Positions 20,940 to 31,144 are shown, numbered from the stretch's first letter. The stretch: 64,000 nucleotides of DNA from Streptomyces rugosispiralis (GCF_024505145.1 NZ_JANIAA010000005.1:1-64000), one strand, 5' to 3'. A program made the numbers and translations. The notes: generated by a model not told the origin, from the letters alone.

Positions 20940-22880
20940 TCAGCGCAGGGGGCGCAGCCGGTCGCCGTTCGCCAGGCGGGCCCTCAAGTCGGCGCGGGCG
21001 CCCGCCTTGGCGGGGAGGGTCAGGCCGCGTCCGTAGGTGCGGCCCCGGACGCCGCCGGTGGCGACGATTCCGGTCACTTGGCGGCTTCCGGCGGCCAGCA
21101 GATACCAGTGGCCGGACCGCGCCTTCCACAGCACCCCCGCCAGCACCCGCGGCTCGCGCGGGCCGCAGGCGGGGGAGTTGTCGGCGCCGGCCGCGACCGC
21201 GCCCGCCTTGCCCCGGCGGGTGTCCCACGGCTGGAACTGGGCCAGGACCTTGCTGCCCGTGCCCCGCCAGGTGTCGGCGCGGGTGCACAGCCAGGCCGCG
21301 TGACCGCCCGCCTCCGGCAGGGCCTGGGCGGCGAACCGCCAGGCGTTGACCGAACGCACCCCGCGCGCCCGCATCAGCGCCAGTCGGCACCCGGTCCTGG
21401 CCCAGCTCGTCCGGGCCGCCCGCCCCGCCACATCGCGCACCCCGGCGCCGGGGGTGCCGTAGGTGAGCCGGGCCGGGGCCAGTTCGCCGAGGTCGGCCAC
21501 GAGCCGCGAGCCGAACTGGAGCGCGGGCCAGCCACGGCAGGGGCGCAGCCGCGGAACGGTGCGCACCGGGTCGGTCACCCCGTCCCCGGTGCGGCGCAGC
21601 AGACGCGGCGCCCCGGCCGGGTGCAGCAGATCCCGCACCCAGGCGTGGCGCACCCAAGGGGCGGTCAGATAACGGACGTTGCCGTCCGTGCGGCTGAGGA
21701 CCAGCGCGGTCGAGGTGCCCGCGTCGGCGGCGTCCAGCCGGGCGAAGTCCAGCGCGACCGCGCGGCCCTCGACCGCCTCCGCGTACCGCGCCACCCGCAG
21801 CCCGTCGTACAGCAGCACCACCGTGGCCTGGTCCACCTCGCCCGCGAACAGCAACTGCGGCGGCCCCGACGGCGGCCCGGACTGCGTGCCCATGGTGGCC
21901 GACACCCGCACCGAACCGCCCGGCCGCGCCCAGACGGCCAGCGCGCGGCGCAGCAGCGCGGTGTCCCGGACCCGGTCGCCGCGCGCGGGCCAGGAGGAGA
22001 AGTCGGCGCGGGACGCGGTGCGCCAGGCGTCGGGCGCGGCGCGGGTCAACCTGTCCGGGTCCAGGGCCCGTTCGGAGGCGGGATTGCGGGCGTACGAGGG
22101 CGCGGCGGCGCCGCTCGGCCCCCAGCCCCGCCCCGGCATCCCCAGCAGCGTTCCGCACACCACCAGCGCCACCACGGCCACCAGCACCGCCCGCAGATGC
22201 TGACGGCGGCGCATCAGATCGGTGGGCCGCGCCTGGAGCGAACACGGGTCGAACTCGGCGGACTCCAGCAGCGATTCGTCCCGGCTGCCCGCCGGATCCG
22301 GCACCGACTCCGCCTCGTCCACCGCGTCCCGCGCGTCGGCGACCCCGGCGGAGCGCAGCAGGGCGCGCGTCTCGTGCTCGTCGAGCTGCTCCAGCTCCAG
22401 CAGGACGTACGCGGCGCGGCCGGGTCCTGACAGCTCCGACAGCGCCTTCTCCAGGGCGAGTTCATCGGCACCGCCGGAGCGCGGGAACAGCCGCAGCCCG
22501 AACACCTGTGGTAGCGCCGGGGGCCGCTGCCACCAGGGCCGCTGCCGGGCGGCGCGCAGCGCCAGGCGCAGCACCCGCAGCCGCACATAGGCGTAGCCCG
22601 TGTCGGCCCCCGGGCTCTTCGTCCCGCGCTGCCAGGGCAGTTCGACATCGGGGTGCGGGTCCGGGCCGGTGCCGTAGCCCCGGTTGCGGGGCAGGGCGCG
22701 CTGGGCGAGGGCGTGTGCCGCGAGCACCCGGCGGGTGCGCCCGATGCCCGGCGGCAGGATGAGATACGCGAGCCGCACCAGCCGTGGGTAGTGCTCGACG
22801 ATGGCGGCCTCGGCCTGCTCGACGTCGATCGGGCCGGTGGTTTCGTCATCGGTGGCGGCTGTCGCCTGGTGCTGGTCCAC
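20940..22880 (-). CDS. Unrecognised membrane-anchored protein
   Basis: A 646-residue protein without a recognised domain. Residues 1-210 are soluble and Arg/Leu-rich; the segment VEHYPRLVRLAYLILPPG near the start and the helical run to about 160 vaguely resemble sigma-factor region 2, but the match is weak. One transmembrane helix follows at about residues 228-248 (LRAVLVAVVALVVCGTLLG). About 390 residues then lie outside, with six Cys including CRGWPAL and CGPREP, likely a beta-rich extracytoplasmic domain. The layout (cytoplasmic helical domain, one helix, exported sensor) recalls membrane-bound regulators. It lies between pullulanase and GH89 genes; a role in sugar sensing would be speculation. 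Confidence 0.75.
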   Translation of the reverse strand: MDQHQATAATDDETTGPIDVEQAEAAIVEHYPRLVRLAYLILPPGIGRTRRVLAAHALAQRALPRNRGYGTGPDPHPDVELPWQRGTKSPGADTGYAYVRLRVLRLALRAARQRPWWQRPPALPQVFGLRLFPRSGGADELALEKALSELSGPGRAAYVLLELEQLDEHETRALLRSAGVADARDAVDEAESVPDPAGSRDESLLESAEFDPCSLQARPTDLMRRRQHLRAVLVAVVALVVCGTLLGMPGRGWGPSGAAAPSYARNPASERALDPDRLTRAAPDAWRTASRADFSSWPARGDRVRDTALLRRALAVWARPGGSVRVSATMGTQSGPPSGPPQLLFAGEVDQATVVLLYDGLRVARYAEAVEGRAVALDFARLDAADAGTSTALVLSRTDGNVRYLTAPWVRHAWVRDLLHPAGAPRLLRRTGDGVTDPVRTVPRLRPCRGWPALQFGSRLVADLGELAPARLTYGTPGAGVRDVAGRAARTSWARTGCRLALMRARGVRSVNAWRFAAQALPEAGGHAAWLCTRADTWRGTGSKVLAQFQPWDTRRGKAGAVAAGADNSPACGPREPRVLAGVLWKARSGHWYLLAAGSRQVTGIVATGGVRGRTYGRGLTLPAKAGARADLRARLANGDRLRPLR

Positions 22881-22959
22881 GGTTCGTGAACGAGTGGCGG
22901 GGTGGGTAGGTCACCTACGGGGGTGTCGGGCGGGACTTGGCGCCTGCGGCGGGCTGCTA

Positions 22960-23122
22960 TCCCCTCCCCGCCCCTTCCCGAACCGGGGCTTCGCCCCTGG
23001 ACCCCGGACGCCCTTCGGGCGTGTCCTCAAGCGCCGGACGGGCTGAAATCAGCCCCTCCGGCGTTTGAGGAGCGGGGTCTGGGGCGGAGCCCCAGTTGAG
23101 GGAAGGGGCGGGTAGGGGAACA
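22960..23122. repeat. Dispersed intergenic repeat, long-stem copy
   Basis: A near-complete inverted repeat: CCCCTCCCCGCCCCTTCCCG at the left is answered by GGGAAGGGGCGGGTAGGGG at the right. Inside are GGACGCCCTTCGGGCGT, GGACGGGCTGAAATCAGCCC (a hairpin) and GTTTGAGGAGCGGGGTCTGG. It fills the gap between a leftward membrane-protein gene and the GH89 gene. The copy at 62984-63140 is almost identical except for a 31-nt insertion. It could act as a terminator for the upstream flank, but a gene-end role is not required by its position. Confidence 0.85.
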
Positions 23123-23178
23123 GCCCGCCGCAGGCGTACGCGTACCGCCGGACACTCCCTGCGCCCCGACCCGACCCG

Positions 23179-26100
23179 CTACCGCGTACCCGTCGTCCAG
23201 CCGTCGAACTCGACCGTCCCCCGGGCCCCCGAGCCCCCGTTCGCCGCGCTCATGAAGATCCCGGCGTCCTGCGCGGCCGCCCCGCCCGGCGCCGTCACCG
23301 TGGCCACCTTCCGCCAGCTCGCGCCGTCGTCCGTGGACAGCTCGCCGGTGTAGGAGGTGGCGGCGGTGCGGGTCAGCCGCAGCAGTACGGGCGCCTTGAC
23401 GCCGGTGATCCGCTGGTAGGTGTCCAGCGTGCCGTCGCCACCCGAGTCGTACGACAGCACGACACCGTTGGCCGGGGTGACGGAGAGGTTCACAAAGCCG
23501 GGGGAGCCCGCCGTGGCGAGGTCGTTACGGACGATGATCCCGGCCCGCGCCCAGGGCCCGGTGGCCGCCTGGGCGTCCACCTTCACGGTCATGGCCGTGC
23601 CCACCGTAAGGACGCCATCGCGGTAGACGGAACCGAATTCGGCGGTGCCCTTCCACAGGTCCTGGCCCGCGCCGTCGATCGCGAACCGCTCGTCCAACTG
23701 GCCAAAGACCGCACCGCTGTTGGTGACCGTCCGCATCCCCTCCGCCAGCGGTCCGGCGATCCACAGCGTCCCGGTGCGCACGGCCCGCACCCGCTCCTCG
23801 CCCCGCGGCCCGTAGGTGACGCCCAGCTCGTACGGCAGCGGCTCGAGCGGGTGCCGCGGCGGCTCGCCGGGCGCGGTGGTGCGCCAGCAGACCTCGCCCG
23901 TGCCGCCCGCCGGGACGCCCGGCAGCCGGGTCGGCCCGTCCGGGGACGGGTCGAGACCGGTCACGGTGAGGTCGAAGTCGACGCGGCCGGTGGGGCGCAG
24001 CCCGTTGACGTTGCGCAGGGCGGCGGTGAGGGACGCGGAGCCGCCGGGCGGCAGGGTGGCGGGCTCCGCGGTGACGGTCAGCGTGCCCTGGTACGGGGCC
24101 TTGGCCAGCGCCTCGTACACCCGCTGGGCGGTGCGGTGGGCGTCCGCCGTCGGCCGTACGGGGTAGCTCTTGCGCTCCCGCGTCCACGGCTCCTCGACGG
24201 CGAACCAGTCGAAGGAGCGCGGCGCCCGGTTCTCCGCCAGCGCGTCCTCCAGCTCGTCCAGATAGGACTGCCACTGGGGGAGGTGGAAGTCGGCGATGAG
24301 GCCGCTCCAGTCGCGGTTGGCGTAGTTGGCCAGGTTGCCGCCGTCGGCCGTGGCGCGGTCCGCCCAGGTGGTGATGAGGGTGCGCGCGGCCCGCTCCAGC
24401 TGGGCCGACTCCGCCTCGCCGGACGCCATCCGCTTGGCGTCCTCGAGCCACGGGCCCAGCAGGAACCGCCGGTGGGCGCCGGTCATGTCGTCGCTGAGCC
24501 GCATCAGCTTGAGCCACAGCCGGGCCAGCGTCTGAAAGGCCGTGCGGTCCTTACGGCCGTAGGCGTCCTGGAGCTGCGGGATCAGCTGCCAGGAGCGGTT
24601 GGCGAGCGCCTGCCGGGCGATGTCGGTGAGGTCGTGGCGGTAGGCGTCGCTGTCGCGCAGCCCGGCGCGCACGCCCAGCAGCGCCGCGAAGGCCACGTCG
24701 AACCCGGCCGGGTCGAAGGCGGGGGTGTGGGTCGAGTAGTTGGTGCCCGAACGCGCGGTCAGGGAGGGCCGGGCGGCGAACACCGAGTCATGCGGGCGGC
24801 CGTCCTTGCTGCTGATCTCGTACGCGGTGTCGCGCAGCGCGGCGAACGCCTCCCGGGCCCTGGTGTCCCGTCCGCCGTAGCGCACATCGGCGTAGGTGCG
24901 GAACCACTCGGCCCGGTCCACCGCCTCGTCCCGCCACGCCAACTCGCTGAACAGCTCCAGCGCGGCCGGGTCCCGCTCGACCGCCTCCGGCATATAGGCC
25001 GTGCCGACCAGCTTGCTGCCCGGTTTGTCGCGCCATACGGTGAACCGCTTGGTCCACATATGGGTCTTGGCGCCGATCGTGGTGCGGCCGCCGAAGTTGG
25101 GGATGGTGCCGAACGCGTACGGCACCGCGCCCCAGTCCTTCTCCCGGTCCGTGACGGTGTCCAGGTCCGAGAGGCCGTCCACGATGAGCATCCGGTCGTG
25201 GTCGACGGCGTCCAGCAGATCGCGGCGGGGGTTCTCCTGCCAGCCGAGGATCACCCAGGTGGCGCCGGGGCGGGCGGTCCGCAGCGAGGTCTCCACGGCG
25301 CGGGCGGCCTCCGGCACGGGGACGTCGCCGGGGTCGCCGCCCTCGTGCAGCAGATCCATCTTGAACAGCTCGGCCTCGCCGAACAGTTCGTGCTGATGGC
25401 GGTAGAAGGCGGCGGCCACCTTTCGGAACACCTCGGTGCGGGGGTCGAGCCAGTCGGGCCGCCGGAGCCCGTTCCAGTCGCCCTGCGGGACCGTACGGCC
25501 CCCCGGGTTGCGGTCCGCGAAGCCGTCCGGGACGGTGCCGAAGTAGCCGGGGAACACCGGCCGCATACCCAGCTCCCGCAGCCGGTCGGCGATCCGCCGC
25601 CCCAGCTCGGTGCGCTTGGCCAGGAGCGCGGTGGACACCGGGCCGCCGTATCCGCTCATGTTCTGCAGCAGCCACCACGGCTGGTGGGAGGGGGCGGGGA
25701 GCCAGGCCCGCGCCTCGTCCTCCGTATAGCCGAAGTCCTGCAGCAGCCGGTGGTAGACACCCTCCTGACCGGCGGTGACCAGCAGTTCGTTGCAGCCGTG
25801 CAGGGCCGCGACGTCGATCAGGTGCTCCCAGCGGTCCCAGTCGGCGAACGGCGCGGTGTAGCCGTCATGGGTGTCGTTGAACGCGAAGCGGTGCGGCAGC
25901 GCGGTCGAGCGGGTGACGCGCTCGGCGGGCGCGGGCAGCTTCCCCGGCAGGTTCAGCTGATCGCCGGACCAGGTGATCTGGGCGTGACAGGTGTACTTGA
26001 GGTACCAGTGCACTCCGGTGAGCAGCACCGCCGGGCTGGTCCCGGAGACCGTCGGCCGCCCCGCGGACCCGCCGACCTCGAACCGCTCCTCGGCGCCCCG

Positions 26101-26313
26101 CTTCTCCAGTGCCACCAGCCGGAACTGATCGGCGTGGTCCGGCAGCAGCCGCCGTAGCGCGGCGCGTGCGGGGGCGGTGTCGAATGCGGTCACGGCGGTG
26201 TCCTGTGCGTCGTGCGGCGCGTCGGCCACCGCGGGGATCCGGCTCCCCAGCGTGGCCCCGGCCCCGAGTGCTCCGGCGGTTCCGATCAGCGTGCGTCTGC
26301 TCAGGTCGCTCAT
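23179..26313 (-). CDS. Secreted GH89 alpha-N-acetylglucosaminidase
   Basis: A 1044-residue protein with a Tat signal (SRRTLIG and a hydrophobic run to about residue 30). The NAGLU modules follow in order: the small N-terminal domain (to about 130), the TIM barrel (HRFAFNDTHDGYTAPFADWDRWEHLID, cited in parts, to about 460, with FKMDLLHEGGDP and VILGWQENP), and the helical C-terminal NAGLU domain (to about 720). Beyond these are an Ig-like module (about 745-860) and a C-terminal beta-sandwich (about 880-1044) resembling DUF1349/LamG-like carbohydrate-binding folds. The enzyme removes alpha-GlcNAc from glycans outside the cell. It is monocistronic. Confidence 0.9.
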   Translation of the reverse strand: MSDLSRRTLIGTAGALGAGATLGSRIPAVADAPHDAQDTAVTAFDTAPARAALRRLLPDHADQFRLVALEKRGAEERFEVGGSAGRPTVSGTSPAVLLTGVHWYLKYTCHAQITWSGDQLNLPGKLPAPAERVTRSTALPHRFAFNDTHDGYTAPFADWDRWEHLIDVAALHGCNELLVTAGQEGVYHRLLQDFGYTEDEARAWLPAPSHQPWWLLQNMSGYGGPVSTALLAKRTELGRRIADRLRELGMRPVFPGYFGTVPDGFADRNPGGRTVPQGDWNGLRRPDWLDPRTEVFRKVAAAFYRHQHELFGEAELFKMDLLHEGGDPGDVPVPEAARAVETSLRTARPGATWVILGWQENPRRDLLDAVDHDRMLIVDGLSDLDTVTDREKDWGAVPYAFGTIPNFGGRTTIGAKTHMWTKRFTVWRDKPGSKLVGTAYMPEAVERDPAALELFSELAWRDEAVDRAEWFRTYADVRYGGRDTRAREAFAALRDTAYEISSKDGRPHDSVFAARPSLTARSGTNYSTHTPAFDPAGFDVAFAALLGVRAGLRDSDAYRHDLTDIARQALANRSWQLIPQLQDAYGRKDRTAFQTLARLWLKLMRLSDDMTGAHRRFLLGPWLEDAKRMASGEAESAQLERAARTLITTWADRATADGGNLANYANRDWSGLIADFHLPQWQSYLDELEDALAENRAPRSFDWFAVEEPWTRERKSYPVRPTADAHRTAQRVYEALAKAPYQGTLTVTAEPATLPPGGSASLTAALRNVNGLRPTGRVDFDLTVTGLDPSPDGPTRLPGVPAGGTGEVCWRTTAPGEPPRHPLEPLPYELGVTYGPRGEERVRAVRTGTLWIAGPLAEGMRTVTNSGAVFGQLDERFAIDGAGQDLWKGTAEFGSVYRDGVLTVGTAMTVKVDAQAATGPWARAGIIVRNDLATAGSPGFVNLSVTPANGVVLSYDSGGDGTLDTYQRITGVKAPVLLRLTRTAATSYTGELSTDDGASWRKVATVTAPGGAAAQDAGIFMSAANGGSGARGTVEFDGWTTGTR

Positions 26314-26451
26314 GCGCCCCCCAACGGACTACGGCCAATGGGTCATATGGACAAGGCACTTAACCAGCGTTGTGGGGTGGGAGCAATGGGGCGTACGGGA
26401 GGTCCCGGCCCGGACCTCGCCGGCCCGTCACGGCCGGCCGGCGCCGCCGGC

Positions 26452-27099
26452 TCAGCCCCGGTCGAGGTAGGCCAGCACCGCCAGCACCCGCCGGTTGTTG
26501 TCGTCCGACGGCGGCAGGCCGAGCTTGCCGAAGATGTTGGAGGTGTGCTTGGCGACCGCCCGCTCGGTGACGAACAGCTGCGCCGCGATCGCCGCGTTGG
26601 ACCGCCCCTCCGCCATCAGCTCCATCACCTCCAGCTCCCGCGGCGTCAGCCGCCCCAGCGGCCGGTCCTGGGCGCGCCGGTCCAGCAGCTGCGAGATCAC
26701 CTGCGGATCCATCGCGGTGCCCCCGGCGGCGACCCGGCGCACCGCGTCGATGAACTGATCGGCGTCGAAGACCCGGTCCTTGAGCAGGTACCCGATGCCG
26801 CCGCTGCCGTCCGCGAGCAACTCCCGCGCGTACAGCTGCTCCACATGCTGCGACAGCACCAGCACCGGCAGCCCCGGCCGCGCCCGGCGCGCCGCCAGCG
26901 CGCACTGCAGCCCCTCGTCGCTGAACGACGGCGGCAGCCGCACATCCACCACCGCCACGTCCGGCTCCAGCTCGGCCAGCGCCTTGCTCAGCTCGGGCCC
27001 GCTCTCCACGGCGGCCACGACCTCGAAGTCGTACGCCTCCAGCATCCGCACCAGCCCGTCCCGCAGCAGGAACAGATCCTCGGCGACCACAACACGCAC
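26452..27099 (-). CDS. NarL/LuxR-family response regulator
   Basis: A 215-residue regulator. The receiver domain has the acidic pocket (VVVAEDLFLLRDG), phospho-Asp in VAVVDVRLPP and Lys in LLKDRV. A LuxR-type HTH follows (LTPRELEVMELMAEGRSNAAIA, cited in parts). GTG 27099 with GGAG seven bases upstream is preferred to an earlier in-frame start. The cognate kinase gene lies 231 bp upstream on the same strand. The MMPL transporter divergent from the kinase is a likely target. Confidence 0.92.
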   Translation of the reverse strand: MRVVVAEDLFLLRDGLVRMLEAYDFEVVAAVESGPELSKALAELEPDVAVVDVRLPPSFSDEGLQCALAARRARPGLPVLVLSQHVEQLYARELLADGSGGIGYLLKDRVFDADQFIDAVRRVAAGGTAMDPQVISQLLDRRAQDRPLGRLTPRELEVMELMAEGRSNAAIAAQLFVTERAVAKHTSNIFGKLGLPPSDDNNRRVLAVLAYLDRG

Positions 27100-27330
27100 G
27101 ACTGCTCCATGACGTCCTCGGGCCCCGGGCGGGGACACGGCCGAATCGCCGTCGAATCTACCGCGCCGGGGGCGGCCGCTACCGGCCCCGGCGCGCCCCG
27201 GTGGCCATTGGGCGACGCGCTCTTGGGCAGCGGGAGCACCGGACTACCTGTCCGGTTTCCTGCGATCGGCCGACGGCGGCCAATGTCGCCAGGGACGGTG
27301 CTGGTCTCGCCGGTGTACTGCTCGGTGCGG

Positions 27331-28605
27331 TCATCGGGCGGCGTTGGGCGCCGAGAGGGCGCAGGGGATCTCCATCGTCACCATGGTGGGCCCGCCGGGA
27401 GGGCTGCTGACGGCGAGGACCCCGTCGAAGGTGCCCAGCCGCCGCTCGACGCCGCTCAGCCCGCCGTCCGGGGTGATCTCCGCGCCGCCGCGGCCATCGT
27501 CGGTCACGGTGATGCGCAGCATGCCGTTCTGGTGGTGGATGTCCAGCCACATCCGCGAGGCGCCCGCGTGCTTGGCCGCGTTGGTCAGCACCTCGCTGAC
27601 CGCGAAGTACGCCGCCGACTCGACCGGTTCGTCGGGGCGGCCCGTAAGCTCCACGTCCACCTCCACCGGCACCGCCATCCGCAGCGCCAGTGCGCGCACC
27701 GCGTCCCCCAGGCCGCGCTCGGCCAGTACGGGCGGATGGATGCCGCGGACCAGGTCGCGCAGTTCGGCCAGGGCCTCGGCGGAGTTCGTACGGGCCGCGG
27801 CGAGCAGTTCCCTGGCCTTGGCCGGGTCCTTCTCGATCAGGGCCTCCACGGTGCCCAGGCTCATGCCCATCGCCACCAGCCGGGCCTGGGCGCCGTCGTG
27901 CAGATCGCGCTCGATGCGGCGCAGTTCGGCGGCGGAGGTGTCCACGGCGTCGTGCCGGGTCTCGGTGAGCCGCCGCACCCGGTGTTCGAGCGCCATATGC
28001 GGGGTCGGGTCCAGGAAGGAGCGCGCCAGCAGGAAGTGGCCGCGCAGCAGGACGGGGGAGAGGACCGAGCCGAGGGCGACGAAGCCGATGCCGACCGGGA
28101 CGGCCAGCAGGGCGGTGCCCAGCGAGTCGATGGGCAGGAACGCGTACCAGTAGGTGCCGCCCGCGTCCACGATCGGCTCCCACACCCCGGCGGCCAGCAC
28201 GAACCCCTCGAGCCCGTACGGCAGGAAGGCGAAGGCCAGCAGCGCGATGGTGTATCCGGCCGTCATGTCGACCTGGAGCCACAGCAGATCGCGCCAGGTG
28301 GCCGGGTCCTTCAGCAGGAAGGTGCACAGCTCCACCTGCCCGGTGACCCCGGAGCGCCGGTCGGCGGGCAGCGCGCGATACGGCAGCTGGATCCGCACAT
28401 CGGCCCAGGCGGCGGCCAGCAGCCGGCGGTGATTGGCGTGCGCCCGCACCGCGCGGATCAGGGGAGGGGTGGTGAACACCCCGATGGCCAGCGGGATGAA
28501 GGCGATCGACAGGATCGTCAGCACGGACAGGGTGATCGACACCAGCGCGAGCCAGGAGACGGCGAACCCCCGTGCGCAGGCCGTCAGCGCTCTACGTGCC
28601 CTCAT
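27331..28605 (-). CDS. Sensor histidine kinase (HisKA_3 / NarL-partner type)
   Basis: A 424-residue kinase with four predicted transmembrane helices in two pairs (residues about 20-50 and 130-195), then the HisKA_3 phosphoacceptor block ELRRIERDLHDGAQARLVAM, with His in RDLHDG, and the HATPase domain with SEVLTNAAKHAG and VTDDGRGG. It belongs to the YdfH/DesK-like group common in Streptomyces. ATG 28605 has GGGGAAGC as ribosome site. The response regulator is downstream; MMPL is divergent with a 238-bp shared promoter region. Confidence 0.93.
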   Translation of the reverse strand: MRARRALTACARGFAVSWLALVSITLSVLTILSIAFIPLAIGVFTTPPLIRAVRAHANHRRLLAAAWADVRIQLPYRALPADRRSGVTGQVELCTFLLKDPATWRDLLWLQVDMTAGYTIALLAFAFLPYGLEGFVLAAGVWEPIVDAGGTYWYAFLPIDSLGTALLAVPVGIGFVALGSVLSPVLLRGHFLLARSFLDPTPHMALEHRVRRLTETRHDAVDTSAAELRRIERDLHDGAQARLVAMGMSLGTVEALIEKDPAKARELLAAARTNSAEALAELRDLVRGIHPPVLAERGLGDAVRALALRMAVPVEVDVELTGRPDEPVESAAYFAVSEVLTNAAKHAGASRMWLDIHHQNGMLRITVTDDGRGGAEITPDGGLSGVERRLGTFDGVLAVSSPPGGPTMVTMEIPCALSAPNAAR

Positions 28606-28843
28606 CAGGCTTCCCCCTCGCTGGTCGGAACGTCGTGCCCGCACCGGCGGGCCACCTCAGTGTGTCAGCGGCCCGCCACCCGGACACGGGGGCCGGACAC
28701 CGTCCCGGGGTGTACCTGGCACCACCTCCCCGTCTCGCCCTATGGCTCGGCGACCGGGTGGCTGCCCGGCTGGGGCGCGGACCTGCGGATTTCTAACGTC
28801 GTGGCATGACCTGTTCCGTCCGTACCGCACGGGGAGAGACGCC

Positions 28844-31051
28844 ATGAGCGCAACGAGGAAGGGCCTGGCCGTGCGGCTGGGCGGGTGGAGCATCCGCCAC
28901 CGCAGGACCGCGATCATCGGATGGTTGCTGTTCGTCGTGGTCGTCGCCGTGGTCGGCGGAATGTCGGGGTCCCGGCAGATGACCAACTCCGAGAACGGCG
29001 CGGGGGATTCCGCACGCGCCGAGAAGATCCTGGAGGACGCGGGCCTCCAGACCCCGGCCGGAGAGATGGTGATGCTGCGCAGCGACCACCCGGACGGCTG
29101 GCGGGACGCGGCCCGCGACCTCTCGGCGCGGCTGGAGCGTACCGGCGAGATGGTGCGCGTCCAGCCCCCGGTGCGCTCGGAGAGCGGACGGGAGGCACTG
29201 ATCAGCTTTGAGATGAAGGGCGACCCGGACACGGCCGGGGAGCGGGTCGGGCCGGTCGTCGAGGCGGTGGAGAAGACCGAGTCGGCCCATCGGGGCGTGG
29301 TGGCCTACGAGTTCGGCGACGCCACCGCCCAGCATCGGCTCGACGACATGCTGACCGACGACTTCAAGAAGGCCGAGCTGACCGCCGTACCGCTGGCGCT
29401 GGGCATTCTGCTGGTGGTCTTCGGGGCGCTGGTGGCCGCGCTGCTGCCGGTGCTGCTCGCGGTGACCGCCTGCGTCGGCACCTTCGGACTGCTCGCCCTC
29501 GTCAGCCACCAACTGCCCCTGTTCGACTCCACCAACTCGGTGATGTTCCTGGTGGGCCTGGCCGTCGGCGTCGACTACTCGCTGTTCTACCTGCGCCGGG
29601 AGCGCGATGAGCGGGCCGCGGGCCGGGACGCCGGGACCGCGCTGCGGATCGCGGCCGCCACCAGCGGCCGGGCGGTGCTGATCTCCGGGGTCACGGTCAT
29701 GCTGGCGATGTCCGGGATGTTCCTGTCCGGGCTGCTGCTGTTCCACGGCTTCGCGGTCGCCACCATCCTGGTCGTGCTGATGGCGATGCTCGGCTCGGTG
29801 ACCGTGCTGCCCGCGATGCTGTCCTGGCTGGGCGACCGGATCGACGCCGAGCGGGTGCCGCTGCTGAACCGCCGCCGGAAGAGGGGCGCACGGAAGGGCG
29901 TGCACGCCGGCGGCGGCCTCTCCGGCAAGCTGATGCGGCCGGTCCTGGCCAAGCCGAAGCTGTTCGCCGCCGTATCGGGCGCGCTGCTGCTGGCGCTGTG
30001 CGTCCCCGCCCTCGGGATGAAGACCGAACAGCTCGGCCTGGAGAAGCAGTTCGGCTCCGAGGCCGCGATCACCGTGGCGTACCAGGAGATCACCGGCGCC
30101 TTCCCCGGCGGCCCCGCCCCGGCCGAGGTGGTGCTGCGCTCCGACGAGGTCGACTCGGCCCGCTTCGACGCGGCCGTGGCGGACTTCAGGAAGGAGCTGG
30201 CCGCCTCCGGACGGTTCGGGAAGACGGTGGACGTCGAGGCGCACCGTACGCAGGGGGTGGCCCGGATCGAGGTGCCGCTGGCCGGGGACGGCCAGGACGC
30301 CACCTCCCGGCGCGCTCTGGACACGCTCGAGGAGGATCTGGTCCCGAGGATCCTCGGACCGGTCTCCGACCAGGTGTACGTGAGCGGTGAGCTCGCCTCC
30401 AGCCGCGACTTCAACGACCAGCTGAAGACCGACATCGCACCGGTCTTCCTCTTCATCGCCGCCGTGACCTTCGTGCTGATGCTGCTCTGCTTCCGGTCGC
30501 TGCCGATCGCGGTCGTCTCGATCCTGCTCAACCTGCTGTCGGTGGGCGCCGCGTACGGCACGATGACCGCCGTCTTCCAGCACGGCTGGGGCGCGGAGTG
30601 GCTGGGGATGGAGCCGGCCGGGGCGATCGAGGGGTGGATGCCGCTGTTCGTCCTCGTCATCCTCTTCGGGCTGTCGATGGATTACCACGTGTTCGTGGTC
30701 TCGCGGATCCGGGAGGCCCATGAGCGGGGGCTCGCCACCCGGGACGCGATCCGCGAGGGCATCCGGACGACGGCGGGCTCGGTCACCGGGGCGGCCGCCA
30801 TCATGGTCGCCGTGTTCGCGGTCTTCGCGCTGTTGCGGATGCAGGACATGCAGCAGATGGGCGTCGGGCTCGCGGTCGCGGTGCTGGTGGACGCCACGCT
30901 GGTGCGGATGGTGCTGCTGCCCTCGGTGATGGCGCTGCTCGGGGAGCGCAACTGGTATCTGCCGCGCGCCCTGCGGTGGCTGCCGAGCGTGAGCCACGGC
31001 GAGGAGCCGGTGGAGCGGCCGCGGCCGCCGCTGGTGGGGGCGGGCCGCTGA
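28844..31051 (+). CDS. MMPL-family RND-type transporter
   Basis: A 735-residue protein with the MMPL layout: one N-terminal helix, a large external loop, five or six helices with VGLAVGVDYSLFYLRRERDE, a second external loop, and a second bundle with LFGLSMDYHVFVVSRIREAHERG (cited in parts). The twin Asp-Tyr motifs (VDYS, MDYH) are the proton-relay signature. ATG 28844 follows GGGGAGAG. It probably exports lipids, lipopeptides or drugs. It is divergent from the kinase/regulator pair, suggesting envelope-stress-controlled efflux. Confidence 0.92.
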   Translation: MSATRKGLAVRLGGWSIRHRRTAIIGWLLFVVVVAVVGGMSGSRQMTNSENGAGDSARAEKILEDAGLQTPAGEMVMLRSDHPDGWRDAARDLSARLERTGEMVRVQPPVRSESGREALISFEMKGDPDTAGERVGPVVEAVEKTESAHRGVVAYEFGDATAQHRLDDMLTDDFKKAELTAVPLALGILLVVFGALVAALLPVLLAVTACVGTFGLLALVSHQLPLFDSTNSVMFLVGLAVGVDYSLFYLRRERDERAAGRDAGTALRIAAATSGRAVLISGVTVMLAMSGMFLSGLLLFHGFAVATILVVLMAMLGSVTVLPAMLSWLGDRIDAERVPLLNRRRKRGARKGVHAGGGLSGKLMRPVLAKPKLFAAVSGALLLALCVPALGMKTEQLGLEKQFGSEAAITVAYQEITGAFPGGPAPAEVVLRSDEVDSARFDAAVADFRKELAASGRFGKTVDVEAHRTQGVARIEVPLAGDGQDATSRRALDTLEEDLVPRILGPVSDQVYVSGELASSRDFNDQLKTDIAPVFLFIAAVTFVLMLLCFRSLPIAVVSILLNLLSVGAAYGTMTAVFQHGWGAEWLGMEPAGAIEGWMPLFVLVILFGLSMDYHVFVVSRIREAHERGLATRDAIREGIRTTAGSVTGAAAIMVAVFAVFALLRMQDMQQMGVGLAVAVLVDATLVRMVLLPSVMALLGERNWYLPRALRWLPSVSHGEEPVERPRPPLVGAGR

Positions 31052-31079
31052 GGGCCCGGACCCGCGCCGCGCGCATGCG

Positions 31080-31122
31080 CCCGCCGTGCCGGACAGGCTC
31101 CTGGCCTGCCGGGCACGGCGGG
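31080..31122. terminator. Strong bidirectional hairpin between MMPL and wHTH genes
   Basis: CCCGCCGTGCC (31080-31090) pairs perfectly with GGCACGGCGGG (31112-31122), with a further CAGG/CCTG pair in the loop. It lies between two convergent stop codons, so it can terminate both transcripts. Confidence 0.85.
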
Positions 31123-31144
31123 CGTCATGGGTTCATTGGCGCGT

